A program made the position numbers and the translations under genes. 64,000 nucleotides of DNA from Algoriphagus sp. (GTDB lineage: Bacteria > Bacteroidota > Bacteroidia > Cytophagales > Cyclobacteriaceae). The notes under the pieces were generated by a model. That model saw only the letters and a list, made by a program, of their open reading frames with translations. It did not search any database and was not told the origin of the DNA. The stretch lies in NCBI GenBank assembly GCA_018336015.1, contig JAGXQZ010000065.1, positions 27,789 through 91,788 of the forward strand, read 5' to 3'. Below are positions 18,601 to 26,658 of this stretch, piece by piece (position 1 is the stretch's first letter; every line of letters starts with the position of its first letter).

Positions 18601-18995
18601 GCAATATCAGTGAACGATTGGGCCTATATTCCAAGCTGGATGGGCTGAAAACTGAAGAAGAACTCGAAAAATTTGGACAGATGCTATCCGACCGGTTTGG
18701 ACCACTCCCCAATCCGGTAAAAGACCTGATGGAAACGGTTCATTTACGTTGGCAAGCAGAAAGTCTTGGAATAGAGAAGCTTGTACTTAAAGGAAAGCAA
18801 ATGAAGTGTTACCTTTTGCCTGCCAATCGGGATGACTTCTATTCTTCGCCTGTTTTTGGCAAGATCATGAAGTTTGCACAAGTACATGCTAAGGTCTGTA
18901 AAATAAAAGAATACAAAAACCGTTTGATACTGACCATCGAGGGAGTTTCAACGATTCAAAAATCTCTAAAAGTACTTGAGGAGATGAAATCTTGA
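15645..18995 (+). CDS. mfd: Transcription-repair coupling factor Mfd
   Basis: DNA translocase that removes stalled RNA polymerase at lesions and recruits UvrA. The 1116-aa product has the UvrB-like N-terminal domain (about residues 1-330), the RNA-polymerase-interacting domain ('LKALHPGDYIVHVDYGVGRFAGL', about 435-460), the RecG-like motor with Walker A GDVGFGKTE (about 588-596), DEEQ box (IIDEEQKFG), 'TATPIPRTL', 'HGQMDG' and 'QMRGRVGRS', and the C-terminal TRCF domain. The start codon is TTG at 15645: there is an in-frame stop at 15621 and no ATG between. It is in the same window as its partner uvrA but not linked to it. Confidence 0.96.
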   Translation: MDRQSFLSIYQSDPIFQTLSHRLSSDKNFQLQIKGLSGSLDMVLFSAFFEQKGGFHVIIAQDKEEAAYLNSDLQNLLAKEDHLIFPGSFKRPYQYDEVDNANVLLRAEMLNQILETKGKPRIVITYPEALYEKVINKRSLVENTFSARVGESVDMEFVAEVLASYDFERTDFVYEPGQFAIRGGILDVFSFSNEHPYRLELFGKEIESIRTFDPETQLSIASVEVISLIPNVQTKLLQEVRQSFLSFLPENATLWIKDYQLTLDVMDECFHKAEQAFAQIVAQTKTDKLVLKPEHLFDQGKDFSNAIKPFSIVEFGRQFYLKAEEKFVWESQPQPSFNKNFDLLVNNLAENEKQGFVNLITAENEKQIDRLLGIFRELDPTLQVQSMLLGLREGFVDRQSKLVCYTDHQLFERFHRYKTRAKASKSKALTLKELKALHPGDYIVHVDYGVGRFAGLEKVDVGGKMQEAVRLIFRDDDLLYVNIHSLHKISKYSGQEGQVPSMSKLGSPEWENKKSRVKKQVKDIAKDLIQLYAKRRSAHGFAFSRDSVLQVELESSFIYEDTPDQASATADVKSDMEKTYPMDRLVCGDVGFGKTEVAIRAAFKAVNDRKQVAVLVPTTILAMQHFQTFKERLENFPVKVDYINRFRSAKDIKSIKEQVKSGEIDILVGTHKIVNKDIEFKDLGLLIIDEEQKFGVKVKDQLKNLRVNVDVLTLTATPIPRTLHFSLMGARDLSVIATPPPNRQPVTTEVQTFQEAVIRDAVAYELRRGGQVFFVHNRVGEIDSIANLIMKLVPDARVIGAHGQMDGEKLEKIMVGFINHEYDVLVSTNIIESGLDIPNANTIIINRAHMFGLSDLHQMRGRVGRSNKKAFCYLLTSPMSGLTPEARKRLQTLEEFSDLGDGFKVAMKDLDIRGAGNLLGAEQSGFITDLGFEMYHKILDEAVQELKENEFAALFETDLKEKVKVLVQDCTIETDLELLIPEEYVSNISERLGLYSKLDGLKTEEELEKFGQMLSDRFGPLPNPVKDLMETVHLRWQAESLGIEKLVLKGKQMKCYLLPANRDDFYSSPVFGKIMKFAQVHAKVCKIKEYKNRLILTIEGVSTIQKSLKVLEEMKS

Positions 18996-19172
18996 GGGTT
19001 TTAATAAAATTTAACTGGCATAAATATTGTACTTCAGCCAACCGATTTTGTAAAACCAAGCCATTTGATTGGCGTGAAGTGGATTTATCGAAAAAGGTTA
19101 AAATTATTACGTTGGATGAAGAGTCCAACGACCCTATATTAGCAACTGAAATAGACCAAAACATTTGAACCT

Positions 19173-20396
19173 ATGCGTCTAAACAACAAATCTTGGGGAA
19201 TATTTGCCACGGCAATGATGCTGGCTTCTGCCTCCTTTCTGTCTTCCTGTCAAAAATCTCCTGGATATGGTCGTAGAACGGCCAACGATCCCGGAAAGCG
19301 CAGTGCGACAACAGGTGCAGACTTTTCCTTTGACGAACAAGACACAACCCAATTTTTTGTGTCAAAAAATGCAGAGCAAATCCCCGGGCCAAACTTGAAA
19401 TTTATCCAAGGTGGTCGTACCGTATTAGGATCTCAAGAAGAGGATGTGATGGCATTTCGAGATAACTTAGAAAGAACAGTCTCCATCGCCTCCTTCTACA
19501 TGGACGAAACAGAAATGACCAATAATGACTATCGGGAATTTCTTTTTGACATGAAAAAAAGAGTCAGCGCAGACTCTCTGAAAAAATTAGAACCTTCTGA
19601 AAATGTTTGGTCTGGAGCAATGTCTTTTAATGACCTCTATCAGTCCTATTATTTCAGATTCCCAGGTTTCAATTTCTATCCTGTAGCAGGTGTCTCTTGG
19701 AAGCAAGCTTCTGCTTATGCCAAATGGAGAACTGAATTTGTCCAAGAACTTATCCGAAAAGACAGAGGATTGGATTCAACCATGACCAAAACTCAATTGA
19801 TCGAGCGTGGGGTGGTAATGGCTGATTTCCGTCTACCAAATGAGGCAGAGTGGGAATATGCTGCAAAAGCAATGATTGGAACCCAATACTTGGACGAAAA
19901 TCAGGAATATGGCCGGATCTATCCTTGGGACGGAAGAGGCATCAGAAATCCTTACAACGTGAAAAGAAAAGGTAAGCAAGGTGACTTCCTAGCCAATTTT
20001 AAAAGAGGCCGTGGTGACTACGCCGGTATCTCAGGTAACCAAAGAAATGACGGTGAAATCCTTCCTACCAACGTGTACGATATGGCTCCAAATGATTTTG
20101 GACTTTACCACATGGCAGGTAACATGAATGAGTGGGTGTATGACGTGTATCGCCCGCTGACCTTCCAAGATGCAGATGATCTCAATCCGCTGAGAAAAGA
20201 CGGTGTCTATGACGAGGAGGAAAATTATGAGACTTCTTTGTTCACAGATGAAATGAGAGTGTACAAAGGCGGTTCTTGGAAAGATGTGGCCTACTGGTTA
20301 GCCCCAGGTACAAGAAGATTTATGCACCAAGATTCGGCCACCAACAATATCGGCTTCAGATGTGCGATGATCTCTATCGGAGATAAAGGCAAATAA
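19173..20396 (+). CDS. gldJ: Gliding-motility-type lipoprotein GldJ (SUMF1/formylglycine-generating-like)
   Basis: 407-aa lipoprotein: signal peptide with lipobox LSSC (lipid Cys about residue 26), then a SUMF1-like domain (about 75-400) with 'MVDETEMTNNDYR'-type start, 'RLPNEAEWEYAAKA', 'NDFGLYHMAGNMNEWVYDVY' and 'GGSWKD...R' end. GldJ supports stability of GldK and the type IX secretion/gliding apparatus. The 'GRGDYAG' and 'YGRIYPWDG' segments are those of GldJ rather than GldK. No other gld gene is in the window. A strong terminator follows 20 bp after the stop, so it is monocistronic. Whether the strain glides or uses the system only for secretion cannot be told. Confidence 0.85.
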   Translation: MRLNNKSWGIFATAMMLASASFLSSCQKSPGYGRRTANDPGKRSATTGADFSFDEQDTTQFFVSKNAEQIPGPNLKFIQGGRTVLGSQEEDVMAFRDNLERTVSIASFYMDETEMTNNDYREFLFDMKKRVSADSLKKLEPSENVWSGAMSFNDLYQSYYFRFPGFNFYPVAGVSWKQASAYAKWRTEFVQELIRKDRGLDSTMTKTQLIERGVVMADFRLPNEAEWEYAAKAMIGTQYLDENQEYGRIYPWDGRGIRNPYNVKRKGKQGDFLANFKRGRGDYAGISGNQRNDGEILPTNVYDMAPNDFGLYHMAGNMNEWVYDVYRPLTFQDADDLNPLRKDGVYDEEENYETSLFTDEMRVYKGGSWKDVAYWLAPGTRRFMHQDSATNNIGFRCAMISIGDKGK

Positions 20397-20415
20397 GGTT
20401 TTATTAAATCTACTC

Positions 20416-20445
20416 AAACCCAGCTGAAGAGCTGGGTTTTTTTTT
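20416..20445 (+). terminator. intrinsic terminator of gldJ
   Basis: Perfect 10-bp stem AAACCCAGCT / AGCTGGGTTT with GAAG loop, followed by an uninterrupted T-run, 20 bp after the gldJ stop. Confidence 0.9.
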
Positions 20446-20538
20446 GTTTTAGCGTTTTGGTTTGACCACTGAAGGATTTTTGGCTTTAGGATTTGTATCA
20501 ATTCTCCTACCTTCCAATAGAATTAACCCAAATCATTT

Positions 20539-22953
20539 ATGATCTACAAGACCTTCTTCAAAGGATTGGTTTTGGTGGCCTTGGCTTTTGCGCAGCCAAT
20601 TTTTGCACAAACCACCTACCAGACACCTCCCAAATCAATTGCTGATTTATTCACTGCGCCAGCTACTCCATCGGTGACCTTCAATAAAGATGGTTCAATG
20701 ATGATGATTCTGGATAGAACAGAGGCCCCATCGATAGAGGACTTAGCCCAACCTGAGCTAAGAATCGGTGGTATTCGTATCAATCCTGCCATTTCCGGTC
20801 CAAGCCGGGCAGGAGGATTTACCAACATCAAAATCAAAAAGACCCGATCCGGAGAAGAAATCCAAATCAAGGGACTTCCATCGAATCCCAAAATGAATGG
20901 CTTTTCACTTTCACTGGATGAAAAGTACTTGGCATTTACCCAAACAGAAAGCAATGGCATTAGCCTTTGGGTAGTAGATATGACTACCTATGAGGCGAAA
21001 AAACTGACTGAACCTATCCTCAATCAGGTTTTCGGAAATTCAGTCGCCTGGCTTCCTGATAATAGCATCATCATCAAGGCAGTCAATCCATCGCGTGGAG
21101 CTATGCCGAAAGCTCCTTTGGCCCCAGCGGGACCAGTCATTCAAGAGACTTCAGGCAATGCAGCCCCAAGCCGAACCTACCAAGATCTCCTGGCCAACCC
21201 GTATGATGAGACACTTTTTGCTTACTTCATGGATTCCCAATTGATGAAAGTGAGCTTAGACGGGAGTAAATCACCCATTGGCAAACCAGCCATGATCAAA
21301 TCTTTGGACATCAGTCCGGACGGAAATTATTTATTGATTGAATCCATTCAGAAGCCATTCTCTTACTTGGTGCCCGCTGACCGATTTCCGTACTCCGTAG
21401 AAATTTGGACCACTTCAGGAGAGATTGTAAAAACACTGGCACAGATTCCCTTGGATGAAGTTCGTCCGACAGGTTTTGATGCCACTGTGACCGGACCAAG
21501 AGGAATAAGTTGGAGAGCAGATCAGGCGGCCACCTTGTACTGGGCAGAAGCTCAGGACAAAGGTGATCCCAAAGTAAAAGTAGTTGAGCGGGATATCGTG
21601 TACACGCTTTCGGCACCCTTTACCGGAGACAAGAAGAAACTCGTTGGAACAACCCTTCGATTTGGAGGAATTAACTGGTCAGATGATTCCTTTGCGATCC
21701 TGAATGAACGTTGGTTTGCAAGCAGAGTGGAAAAGCGATCGGTAATCAATCCATCCAATCCTGCACAAGCTCCGAAAGTCATCATCGAACGATCTTCCGA
21801 TGACTTATACAATGACCCAGGAAACCCTCTTTTCACAAGAAACGCTTTTGGAAGGAATGTTTTGATGAGAAAGGGTGAGTTGGTCTTTATGACTTCCGAA
21901 GGTGCCGGACCGGAGGGAAGTATGCCTTTTCTTTCAACCTTTAATACATCAACCAAGGAACAGAAAATCCTTTGGAGATCTCAGGCACCTTATTACGAAA
22001 GAGTGTCAAAAGTATTGGCTGCTGATGCCACCGAGTTCATTACCATCAAAGAAGGCACCGACCTTCAGCCTAACTATTGGTTGATTAATACCAAAAAGCG
22101 AATTGCCCCAATCCAATTGACCTCTTTTGCCCATCCGTATGAGTCAATCAAGGGAATCAAAAAGCAATTGGTAACCTATACGCGAAAAGACGGACTCAAT
22201 CTCTCGGCTGTGGTCTACACTCCTGAGGGATACGATCCTGCCAAGGACGGAAGGCTACCTGTCCTGATGTGGGCCTATCCTCGAGAATACAAATCAGCTG
22301 CTGATGCCGCACAGGTTCGCGGGTCAAAATATACCTTTACCAGACTGAGTTGGGGCTCACCGATCTATTGGGTGACGCGAGGCTATGCCATCATGGATCA
22401 AACTGAAATGCCAATAGTAGGGGAAGGCGATCAGGAACCAAACGACTTCTTCATTGAGCAGCTGGTGGCCAATGCCGAGGCAGCCATCGATCATATTGTG
22501 GAATTGGGAATTGGAGACAGAAATAGAATCGCCGTGGGAGGCCATTCCTATGGAGCATTTATGACTGCCAATTTGCTTTCACATACCAACATCTTCGCAG
22601 CAGGAATTGCTCGAAGCGGTGCTTACAACCGTACCTTGACTCCATTTGGATTCCAGTACGAGCAACGTACGTATTGGGAGGCTCCGGAGGTTTATTTCAA
22701 CATGTCTCCGTTCTCTTTTGCAGACAAAGTAAAGACACCAATCCTTCTGATCCACGGTGAGGCCGACAATAACTCAGGTACTTTCCCGATCCAATCCGAG
22801 CGTTATTACAATGCATTGAAAGGTCACGGGGCAACTACCCGATTGGTTTTCCTCCCTCACGAAAGCCATGGCTACGCTGCTAAAGAATCTGTCCTGCACA
22901 CCCTGTGGGAAATGGATACTTGGTTGGAAAAATATGTGAAGAATAGGAAGTAA
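20539..22953 (+). CDS. S9 family prolyl-oligopeptidase-type serine peptidase (secreted)
   Basis: The 804-aa protein has a signal peptide (ending 'QPIFAQ'), a beta-propeller region (about residues 40-540) and a C-terminal alpha/beta-hydrolase peptidase domain. The catalytic Ser is in GGHSYGAF (about residue 670), the Asp in GEADNN (about 743) and the His in HESHGY (about 777), so the triad is complete. The sequence most resembles the glutamyl endopeptidase-like S9D branch ('AIARSGAYNRTLTPFGFQ' segment), but substrate preference is inferred. Probably periplasmic or exported. It stands alone between two terminators. Confidence 0.9.
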   Translation: MIYKTFFKGLVLVALAFAQPIFAQTTYQTPPKSIADLFTAPATPSVTFNKDGSMMMILDRTEAPSIEDLAQPELRIGGIRINPAISGPSRAGGFTNIKIKKTRSGEEIQIKGLPSNPKMNGFSLSLDEKYLAFTQTESNGISLWVVDMTTYEAKKLTEPILNQVFGNSVAWLPDNSIIIKAVNPSRGAMPKAPLAPAGPVIQETSGNAAPSRTYQDLLANPYDETLFAYFMDSQLMKVSLDGSKSPIGKPAMIKSLDISPDGNYLLIESIQKPFSYLVPADRFPYSVEIWTTSGEIVKTLAQIPLDEVRPTGFDATVTGPRGISWRADQAATLYWAEAQDKGDPKVKVVERDIVYTLSAPFTGDKKKLVGTTLRFGGINWSDDSFAILNERWFASRVEKRSVINPSNPAQAPKVIIERSSDDLYNDPGNPLFTRNAFGRNVLMRKGELVFMTSEGAGPEGSMPFLSTFNTSTKEQKILWRSQAPYYERVSKVLAADATEFITIKEGTDLQPNYWLINTKKRIAPIQLTSFAHPYESIKGIKKQLVTYTRKDGLNLSAVVYTPEGYDPAKDGRLPVLMWAYPREYKSAADAAQVRGSKYTFTRLSWGSPIYWVTRGYAIMDQTEMPIVGEGDQEPNDFFIEQLVANAEAAIDHIVELGIGDRNRIAVGGHSYGAFMTANLLSHTNIFAAGIARSGAYNRTLTPFGFQYEQRTYWEAPEVYFNMSPFSFADKVKTPILLIHGEADNNSGTFPIQSERYYNALKGHGATTRLVFLPHESHGYAAKESVLHTLWEMDTWLEKYVKNRK

Positions 22954-22983
22954 TGGAGGTATTAAAAACCCCATAACTGATCG

Positions 22984-23021
22984 GCCCTGCCAGATTTTCA
23001 ACAACTGGCAGGGCTTTTTTT
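22984..23021 (+). terminator. intrinsic terminator of the S9 peptidase gene
   Basis: Perfect 10-bp GC-rich stem GCCCTGCCAG / CTGGCAGGGC with 11-nt loop and a seven-T tail. It lies between the convergent S9 peptidase and alpha/beta-hydrolase genes; the T-run favours the plus strand only. Confidence 0.9.
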
Positions 23022-23041
23022 ATAGTCTCTATTGGTTTTGA

Positions 23042-23803
23042 TTAACTGGAGAAGACACCGAATTCCCTGACTACCTCCAAGGTCTTTTCCCTTTCTTCTA
23101 TCATTCCCATGTGGCCTACACCTTGGAGTTCGATGTAGTGTGAAAAGGCATCTTGTTGCGCTCGACTCGCTTCTATTTTCACTGCCCCGTCTTCAGTTCC
23201 TGCGATCAGGAGTTTGGGTCCAGCAAAATTTTTCAGAATTTCCAGTCGATCTTTTCTGTCTCGCATCGCTCCTGCATAGGCAATCAGACCGTCCAAAGAG
23301 GAGCGCTTGGCATCTTCGATTGCTGATCCTATTTCCGCAGCTAGTTCTTCTCTTCTTTTTTCGGGAAAAAGCGGAGGTACAAAGGAAGTAACGAATTTTT
23401 CAACCCCATTTTTCTTCAAAAAAGTAATGGTTCGATTTCGCATTTCTTTTTTGTCTTCATCATCGGGAAACGCAGTAGAGTGAAACAATCCTACAGCTTT
23501 GATTCGACTGCCCATTAGCTCTAGCAGGGCTAAAGCCACATATCCACCCAAGGAATGACCAATGATAATCGGGTCAGCGATGTGATTTTCCTCCATCCAT
23601 TCTTCTAACTGTACCGCAACTTCTTCCAAAGTGATCTGATCTCCAGAAATCGGCGAATTTCCAAAACCGGGAAGATCAGGACAAATCACACGAAAATTAT
23701 TTGATAGCTCTTCGGCAAAGTAATTCCACATATTTCCGCTTTCGCAGAACCCATGAAGAAGCACTAAAGGCTGACCACTGCCTTTTTCAAAAAAATGAAT
23801 CAT
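23042..23803 (-). CDS. Alpha/beta hydrolase
   Basis: 253-aa hydrolase without signal peptide. Oxyanion motif 'LVLLHGF' (about residues 13-19), nucleophile elbow GHSLGG (Ser about 84), late Asp in 'GTEDGAV' and His in 'GVGHMGM', so the triad is complete. The start is the ATG at 23803, 13 bp after the dxs stop; the open frame continues into dxs but that part is only shadow. Probably co-transcribed with dxs. Substrate unknown (esterase, haloperoxidase-like or lipase-like). Confidence 0.88.
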   Translation of the reverse strand: MIHFFEKGSGQPLVLLHGFCESGNMWNYFAEELSNNFRVICPDLPGFGNSPISGDQITLEEVAVQLEEWMEENHIADPIIIGHSLGGYVALALLELMGSRIKAVGLFHSTAFPDDEDKKEMRNRTITFLKKNGVEKFVTSFVPPLFPEKRREELAAEIGSAIEDAKRSSLDGLIAYAGAMRDRKDRLEILKNFAGPKLLIAGTEDGAVKIEASRAQQDAFSHYIELQGVGHMGMIEEREKTLEVVREFGVFSS

Positions 23804-23816
23804 ACGAAGATTGAAT

Positions 23817-25730
23817 TTAAGAAACGTGAACGTGCTCAGCGAGGCTTCTGACTGTGGCAGCAATTCCATCAGGATCAAAACCGCACTCTCGGTGCAACTC
23901 GATCTGCTCACCATGTTCGATGATGTCGTCAGGAATCCCCAAACGCTTAACCTGAGCTTGATAGCCATGATCCATCATCCATTCCAGGACCGCAGACCCA
24001 AATCCTCCCATCAGACATCCGTCCTCTACAGTGACTATTTTCTTGAATTTAGAAAATACCTCATGCAGCAAGTCGCTATCCAACGGCTTCACAAAACGCA
24101 TGTCATAGTGTGCAGGATTCAAGCCTTCCTTGACAAGAGATGCACAAGCTTCCATGGCGTAGTTGCCCATGTGTCCAAGGGTTAGGATTGCGATATCTTC
24201 GCCTTCGCGAATGATGCGACCTTGTCCTACTGGAATTTCTCTCAGAGGGGTCTTCCACTCAGGCATGACACCATTTCCTCTTGGGTAGCGTATCGAAAAC
24301 GGTCCACCGTAGGTAGAACCAGTAAACATCATATTTCGAAGCTCTTCCTCATTCATGGGTGCAGCCACCACCAAGTTTGGAACACAGCGGAAATAGGCAA
24401 TGTCATATGCTCCATGGTGAGTAGGCCCATCTGCACCGGCAAAACCAGCACGGTCAAGACAAAATACCACCGGTAAGTTTTGAAGACAGACGTCATGAAT
24501 CACCTGATCATAGGCCCGCTGCATGAACGAGGAATAAATGTTACAGAATGGAACCAGTCCCTGAGTTGCCATGCCGGCAGAGAAAGTCACCGCATGTTGC
24601 TCAGCGATACCCACATCAAAAGCCCGATCCGGCATCGCTTTCATCATGATATTCATGGATGACCCGGAAGGCATCGCAGGAGTGACTCCCATGATGCGGG
24701 GATCTTTTTCAGCTAATTCGACTAAGGTGTGACCAAAGACATCCTGATACTTAGGCGCTTGAGGAGTAGTTGGTACTTTCTTGAAAATCTCACCGGTAAC
24801 CTTGTCAAAGGTACCCGGAGCATGCCAAGTGGTTTTATTTCCGCTTTCTGCCGGGCCATAGCCTTTTCCTTTTACCGTGACACAATGAAGGATTTTTGGA
24901 CCCGGAATATCTCTCATGTCCTTTAAAATCTCGACCAAATGATCTACATCGTGGCCATCCACAGGACCGAAATACCTAAGATTGAGCGACTCAAAAAGAT
25001 TGCTTTGCTTAAGCACGGCTGACTTAACGGCACCTTCTACTTTGGAAATGATCTCCTGTGCACTGCTGCCAAACTTGCTCAGCTTGCCCAAAATGTTCCA
25101 CACCTCATCTTTTACCTTATTGTAAGTGTGGGAAGTCGTGATATCTGTCAAATAGTCTTTCAGAGCCCCTACATTGGGGTCGATAGACATGCAATTGTCA
25201 TTTAAGATGATCAGCAAGTTAGTTCCGCTGACGCCGGCATGGTTCATCGCTTCAAAAGCCATCCCACCGGTCATCGATCCATCTCCGATTACGGCTACAT
25301 GTTGGATATCGGTACCCTTGTATTTGGAAGCCATAGCCATGCCCAAAGCTGCTGAAATCGAAGTGCTCGAGTGACCTACACCAAAAGTGTCGTATTCACT
25401 TTCTTTTCGCTTTGGAAATCCTGACAACCCACCATACACTCGATTGGTATGGAATCTTTCTCTTCTCCCGGTCAGGATTTTGTGACCATAAGCCTGATGA
25501 CCCACATCCCAAACCAACTGATCTTGAGGGGTATTGAGAACGTAATGAAGAGCCACAGTAAGCTCCACCACTCCCAAACTTGCCCCAAAATGGCCACCAT
25601 ACACAGACACATTATCCACGATAAAATGGCGCAACTCTTCACAGATTTGGACCAACTTCTCTTTAGGAAACTTCTTTAAATCTTCTGGAGTCTGTATTTG
25701 GGCTAGTAATGGACCAGGTGTGATCTGCAT
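23817..25730 (-). CDS. dxs: 1-deoxy-D-xylulose-5-phosphate synthase
   Basis: First enzyme of the MEP isoprenoid pathway; condenses pyruvate and glyceraldehyde-3-phosphate using thiamine diphosphate. The 637-aa protein has the active-site 'GHQAYGHKILTGRR' (about residues 70-83), the ThDP motif GDGSMTGGM...NDN (about 145-175), and transketolase-like domains with 'DVGIAEQHAVTFSAGMA' (Glu of the ThDP N1' contact), 'DRAGFAGADGPTHHG' and the C-terminal domain 'VEDGCLMGGFGSA'. The ATG at 25730 is used; seven codons upstream a TTG exists. All motifs are normal. Confidence 0.97.
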   Translation of the reverse strand: MQITPGPLLAQIQTPEDLKKFPKEKLVQICEELRHFIVDNVSVYGGHFGASLGVVELTVALHYVLNTPQDQLVWDVGHQAYGHKILTGRRERFHTNRVYGGLSGFPKRKESEYDTFGVGHSSTSISAALGMAMASKYKGTDIQHVAVIGDGSMTGGMAFEAMNHAGVSGTNLLIILNDNCMSIDPNVGALKDYLTDITTSHTYNKVKDEVWNILGKLSKFGSSAQEIISKVEGAVKSAVLKQSNLFESLNLRYFGPVDGHDVDHLVEILKDMRDIPGPKILHCVTVKGKGYGPAESGNKTTWHAPGTFDKVTGEIFKKVPTTPQAPKYQDVFGHTLVELAEKDPRIMGVTPAMPSGSSMNIMMKAMPDRAFDVGIAEQHAVTFSAGMATQGLVPFCNIYSSFMQRAYDQVIHDVCLQNLPVVFCLDRAGFAGADGPTHHGAYDIAYFRCVPNLVVAAPMNEEELRNMMFTGSTYGGPFSIRYPRGNGVMPEWKTPLREIPVGQGRIIREGEDIAILTLGHMGNYAMEACASLVKEGLNPAHYDMRFVKPLDSDLLHEVFSKFKKIVTVEDGCLMGGFGSAVLEWMMDHGYQAQVKRLGIPDDIIEHGEQIELHRECGFDPDGIAATVRSLAEHVHVS

Positions 25731-25860
25731 TTTCGATGTGGTTGGTGTCAAAGAAGGATAACTTCAAGTTGGAAAGTTTGTTTGCCATGCAAGCTAAATG
25801 CCTGAAATGTCGTCAAGATCCAATATTTCGTTTCCCTCCAATTAATTTACCTTAATTGAA

Positions 25861-25868
25861 TATCTTTG
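25861..25868 (+). promoter_or_regulatory. candidate -7 element (TATCTTTG) of scpA
   Basis: Exact TAnnTTTG match 49 bp before the TTG start of scpA, in the divergent region with dxs. -33 region is T-rich but lacks an exact TTG. Confidence 0.4.
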
Positions 25869-25909
25869 GCTACGAGGTGGCAAAATTAACCCATTAAATT
25901 AAATATCCG

Positions 25910-26656
25910 TTGAGTTTCGAGATCAAATTACCCTTGTTCGAAGGACCATTCGACCTGATGCTCTTCTTCATCGAGCGGGATGAACTGGATATTTATGACA
26001 TTCCGATCTCCAAGATTACCAATGACTTCCTGGATTATATCCATCAATTGGAAAAAATGGAAATCGAAGTTGCAAGTGAGTTTATACTTTTTGCAGCTAC
26101 CCTGATGAAGATCAAATCACGGATGCTTTTACCTCGGCCTGAAATCAACGAGCATGGAGAAGAAGTTGATCCCAGGGAAGAACTGGTCAGAAATCTTCTG
26201 GAATACAAGAAATACAAATCTGTGGTAGAAGATCTCGCTCAGCTGGAGTCCGATCGGATGTCTAAAGAAAAAAGAGGTAATCTGGCAAAAGAACTTCAGG
26301 AATTGAGCAAGCTGGAAGATGTGGAGGCTGAGTTGCAGCATGTGGATTTGTACAAGCTCTTGAAAGTATTCCAGAAATGCATGGCGAGAATGGCCTCCAG
26401 ATCAGAGGAAACCAAACATACTGTCATTCAGTATCCCTACACGATCGAACAGCAAAAAGACTTTGTTCTGGAAAAGATAAGTTTCAAACAACAAGTCCCA
26501 TTTACTGAGTTTATCTCGTACAAACCAGATAAAATCTTTGTGATTTATACTTTCTTGGCTATCCTCGAACTCCTCCAACTTTCTCAAGTGACCATCATTA
26601 TCGGAGAAGGATATAATAATTTTTGGGTGGAAAAAATCGAGCCTGTAGCAGTCTAA
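25910..26656 (+). CDS. scpA: Segregation and condensation protein A (ScpA)
   Basis: Kleisin subunit of the bacterial SMC-ScpAB condensin. The 248-aa protein begins 'FEIKLPLFEGPFDLMLFFI', has the SMC-neck-binding N-terminal helical part ('DELDIYDIPISKITNDF', 'ATLMKIKSRMLLPRP', about residues 25-85), an acidic linker and a winged-helix C-terminus ('FVIYTFLAILELLQL'). The start is TTG at 25910, giving M-S-F-E-I-K, the usual family beginning; no ATG is available upstream in frame. The next gene starts 2 bp after its stop, so they form one transcript. scpB is not adjacent. Confidence 0.92.
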   Translation: MSFEIKLPLFEGPFDLMLFFIERDELDIYDIPISKITNDFLDYIHQLEKMEIEVASEFILFAATLMKIKSRMLLPRPEINEHGEEVDPREELVRNLLEYKKYKSVVEDLAQLESDRMSKEKRGNLAKELQELSKLEDVEAELQHVDLYKLLKVFQKCMARMASRSEETKHTVIQYPYTIEQQKDFVLEKISFKQQVPFTEFISYKPDKIFVIYTFLAILELLQLSQVTIIIGEGYNNFWVEKIEPVAV

Positions 26657-26658
26657 GT

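Noticed and set aside
19110..19130. CGTTGGA/TCCAACG hairpin before gldJ as a terminator of mfd
   Set aside because: 7-bp stem without T-run, 115 bp after the mfd stop; too weak to claim.
23804..23968. 55-residue N-terminal extension of the alpha/beta hydrolase
   Set aside because: It is the frame-shifted end of dxs; the hydrolase fold begins at the ATG at 23803.
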